Positions 63,503 to 64,000 of a stretch of DNA of 64,000 nucleotides are shown in pieces. This DNA comes from Noviherbaspirillum cavernae (GTDB taxonomy: Bacteria; Pseudomonadota; Gammaproteobacteria; Burkholderiales; Burkholderiaceae_D). The stretch spans positions 1,054,001-1,118,000 of the forward strand of contig NZ_QYUN01000002.1 of the NCBI RefSeq assembly GCF_003590875.1. The letters are read 5' to 3'. Position 1 is the first letter of the stretch; each line of letters opens with the position of its first letter. The translations under genes and the position numbers were made by a program. Below the pieces are notes generated by a model. That model was given only the letters and a program-made list of their open reading frames with translations. It was not told the origin of the DNA and ran no database searches.

Positions 63503-64000
63503 ATGGGCGCGAGCAACGCATCCTCGAAGCGGGCCGTGGCGGCCACCGCCGCCGGCAGCGGCATGCGGCTCGACCGCACCATGACGTACCGGCTGCACCT
63601 GCTGCACAAGCTGAGCGACCGCGAGAGCCAGCGCGCCTATCTTGAGGATGCCGGCCTGCCGATGAGCGAAGGACGCTGCCTGTCGGCGATTGGCTCGTTC
63701 GCGCCCTTGTCGATCAATGATCTCGCGCAACGCGCAAACCTCAACAAGGGACAGGCAAGCCGCGCCGCCCAAACCCTGGTCGAAAAGGCGCTGGTGCAGA
63801 AAGAGGCCAGCGAGACGGACGGGCGCGGCGTCGTGTTGACGCTGACCCGCAAGGGCGCGCAAGTGTGGGAACGCGTGATGCAGGTGGTCGCACGGCGCAA
63901 TGCGGAGATTTTCGGTTGCCTGAGCACAACCGAACAGAAGCAACTCAGCGAAATGTTCGACCGCATGATCGCGTACGCGCAGGCAGGCACGGGCGAAGCG
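63503..64000 (+). CDS. MarR-family transcriptional regulator (partial, runs off the window)
   Basis: At least 166 codons, no stop reached. Winged-helix features: YRLHLLHKLSDRESQRAYLE, SAIGSFAPLSINDLAQRANL, KGQASRAAQTLVEKALVQKE and SETDGRGVVLTLTRKGAQVW. It starts 4 bp after the Bug gene stop, so it is co-transcribed. Likely candidate for binding the palindromes at 59056-59097. Confidence 0.88.
   Translation, partial: MGASNASSKRAVAATAAGSGMRLDRTMTYRLHLLHKLSDRESQRAYLEDAGLPMSEGRCLSAIGSFAPLSINDLAQRANLNKGQASRAAQTLVEKALVQKEASETDGRGVVLTLTRKGAQVWERVMQVVARRNAEIFGCLSTTEQKQLSEMFDRMIAYAQAGTGEA

Overview
The window looks like chromosomal DNA from a GC-rich (about 60%) betaproteobacterium, most likely an Oxalobacteraceae relative of Herbaspirillum/Noviherbaspirillum. 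The reasons are the mix of families (phasin and polyhydroxyalkanoate granule protein, Bug-type binding protein, seven-iron FdxA with its reductase, urt-ure urea locus, lactate lutABC genes), frequent ATGA start/stop overlaps, and a Hrp-type type III promoter. The genus is an inference. No rRNA, tRNA or CRISPR was found.

1-5 kb: the start of a lipoprotein gene (probably an RND efflux adaptor) lies behind a near-consensus SoxR promoter. Next come an esterase-like protein without its catalytic serine, a divergent LysR gene, a 912-bp IS5-family element that landed exactly in the stop codon of fpr, and fdxA. 5-17 kb: lutC, an ion transporter, a hydroxyacid dehydrogenase, small housekeeping genes (PHA granule protein, acyl-CoA-binding protein, FKBP), a tightly packed run (beta-propeller, polysaccharide deacetylase, fatty-acid hydroxylase, EI24 protein, CinA-like protein), and a yqjI-yqjH iron cassette bracketed by a duplicated 3' end of the CinA-like gene. 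17-18.4 kb is a decayed segment: an unknown gene, an AT-rich stretch and the tail of dadA, between two REP-like palindromes.

18.4-29.4 kb, all on the minus strand, is a complete urea locus: urtABCDE (uptake) followed by ureDABCEFG (nickel urease). A terminator after urtA and a large palindrome between ureD and ureA probably tune expression. 30-33 kb: a divergent Fe(III) ABC importer pair (fbpC/fbpB) over a Fur box, then a phasin. 33-46 kb: histone-deacetylase-like protein, EamA transporter, thioesterase, nitroreductase, LysR, a fluoroacetate-type dehalogenase overlapping a tartrate/D-malate dehydrogenase, a PBP7-like endopeptidase, an orphan sensor kinase, IclR, lutAB and dgkA. 46-51 kb: a four-gene operon DUF4331 - lipoprotein - TPR - HupE/UreJ-2. 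51-54.7 kb: a polar amino acid ABC binding protein and permease separated by two nested palindromic mobile elements, and a sulfate-binding protein.

The most striking locus is 54.9-57 kb. A 661-residue protein has the Cys/His/Asp pattern and repeat-rich architecture of the ShET2/EspL/OspD type III effector proteases, and sits 59 bp downstream of a perfect hrp box (GGAACC-N16-CCACTCA). No secretion apparatus lies in the window, so this is a stand-alone effector island.

57-64 kb: exbB-exbD with a broken tonB remnant, then an aromatic-catabolism-like cluster (FAD monooxygenase behind two palindromic operators, DUF2783 protein, Bug binding protein, MarR regulator running off the window). A 268-bp miniature element, itself interrupted by an IS3-family element, splits this cluster. 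A second 268-bp copy lies upstream of urtA.
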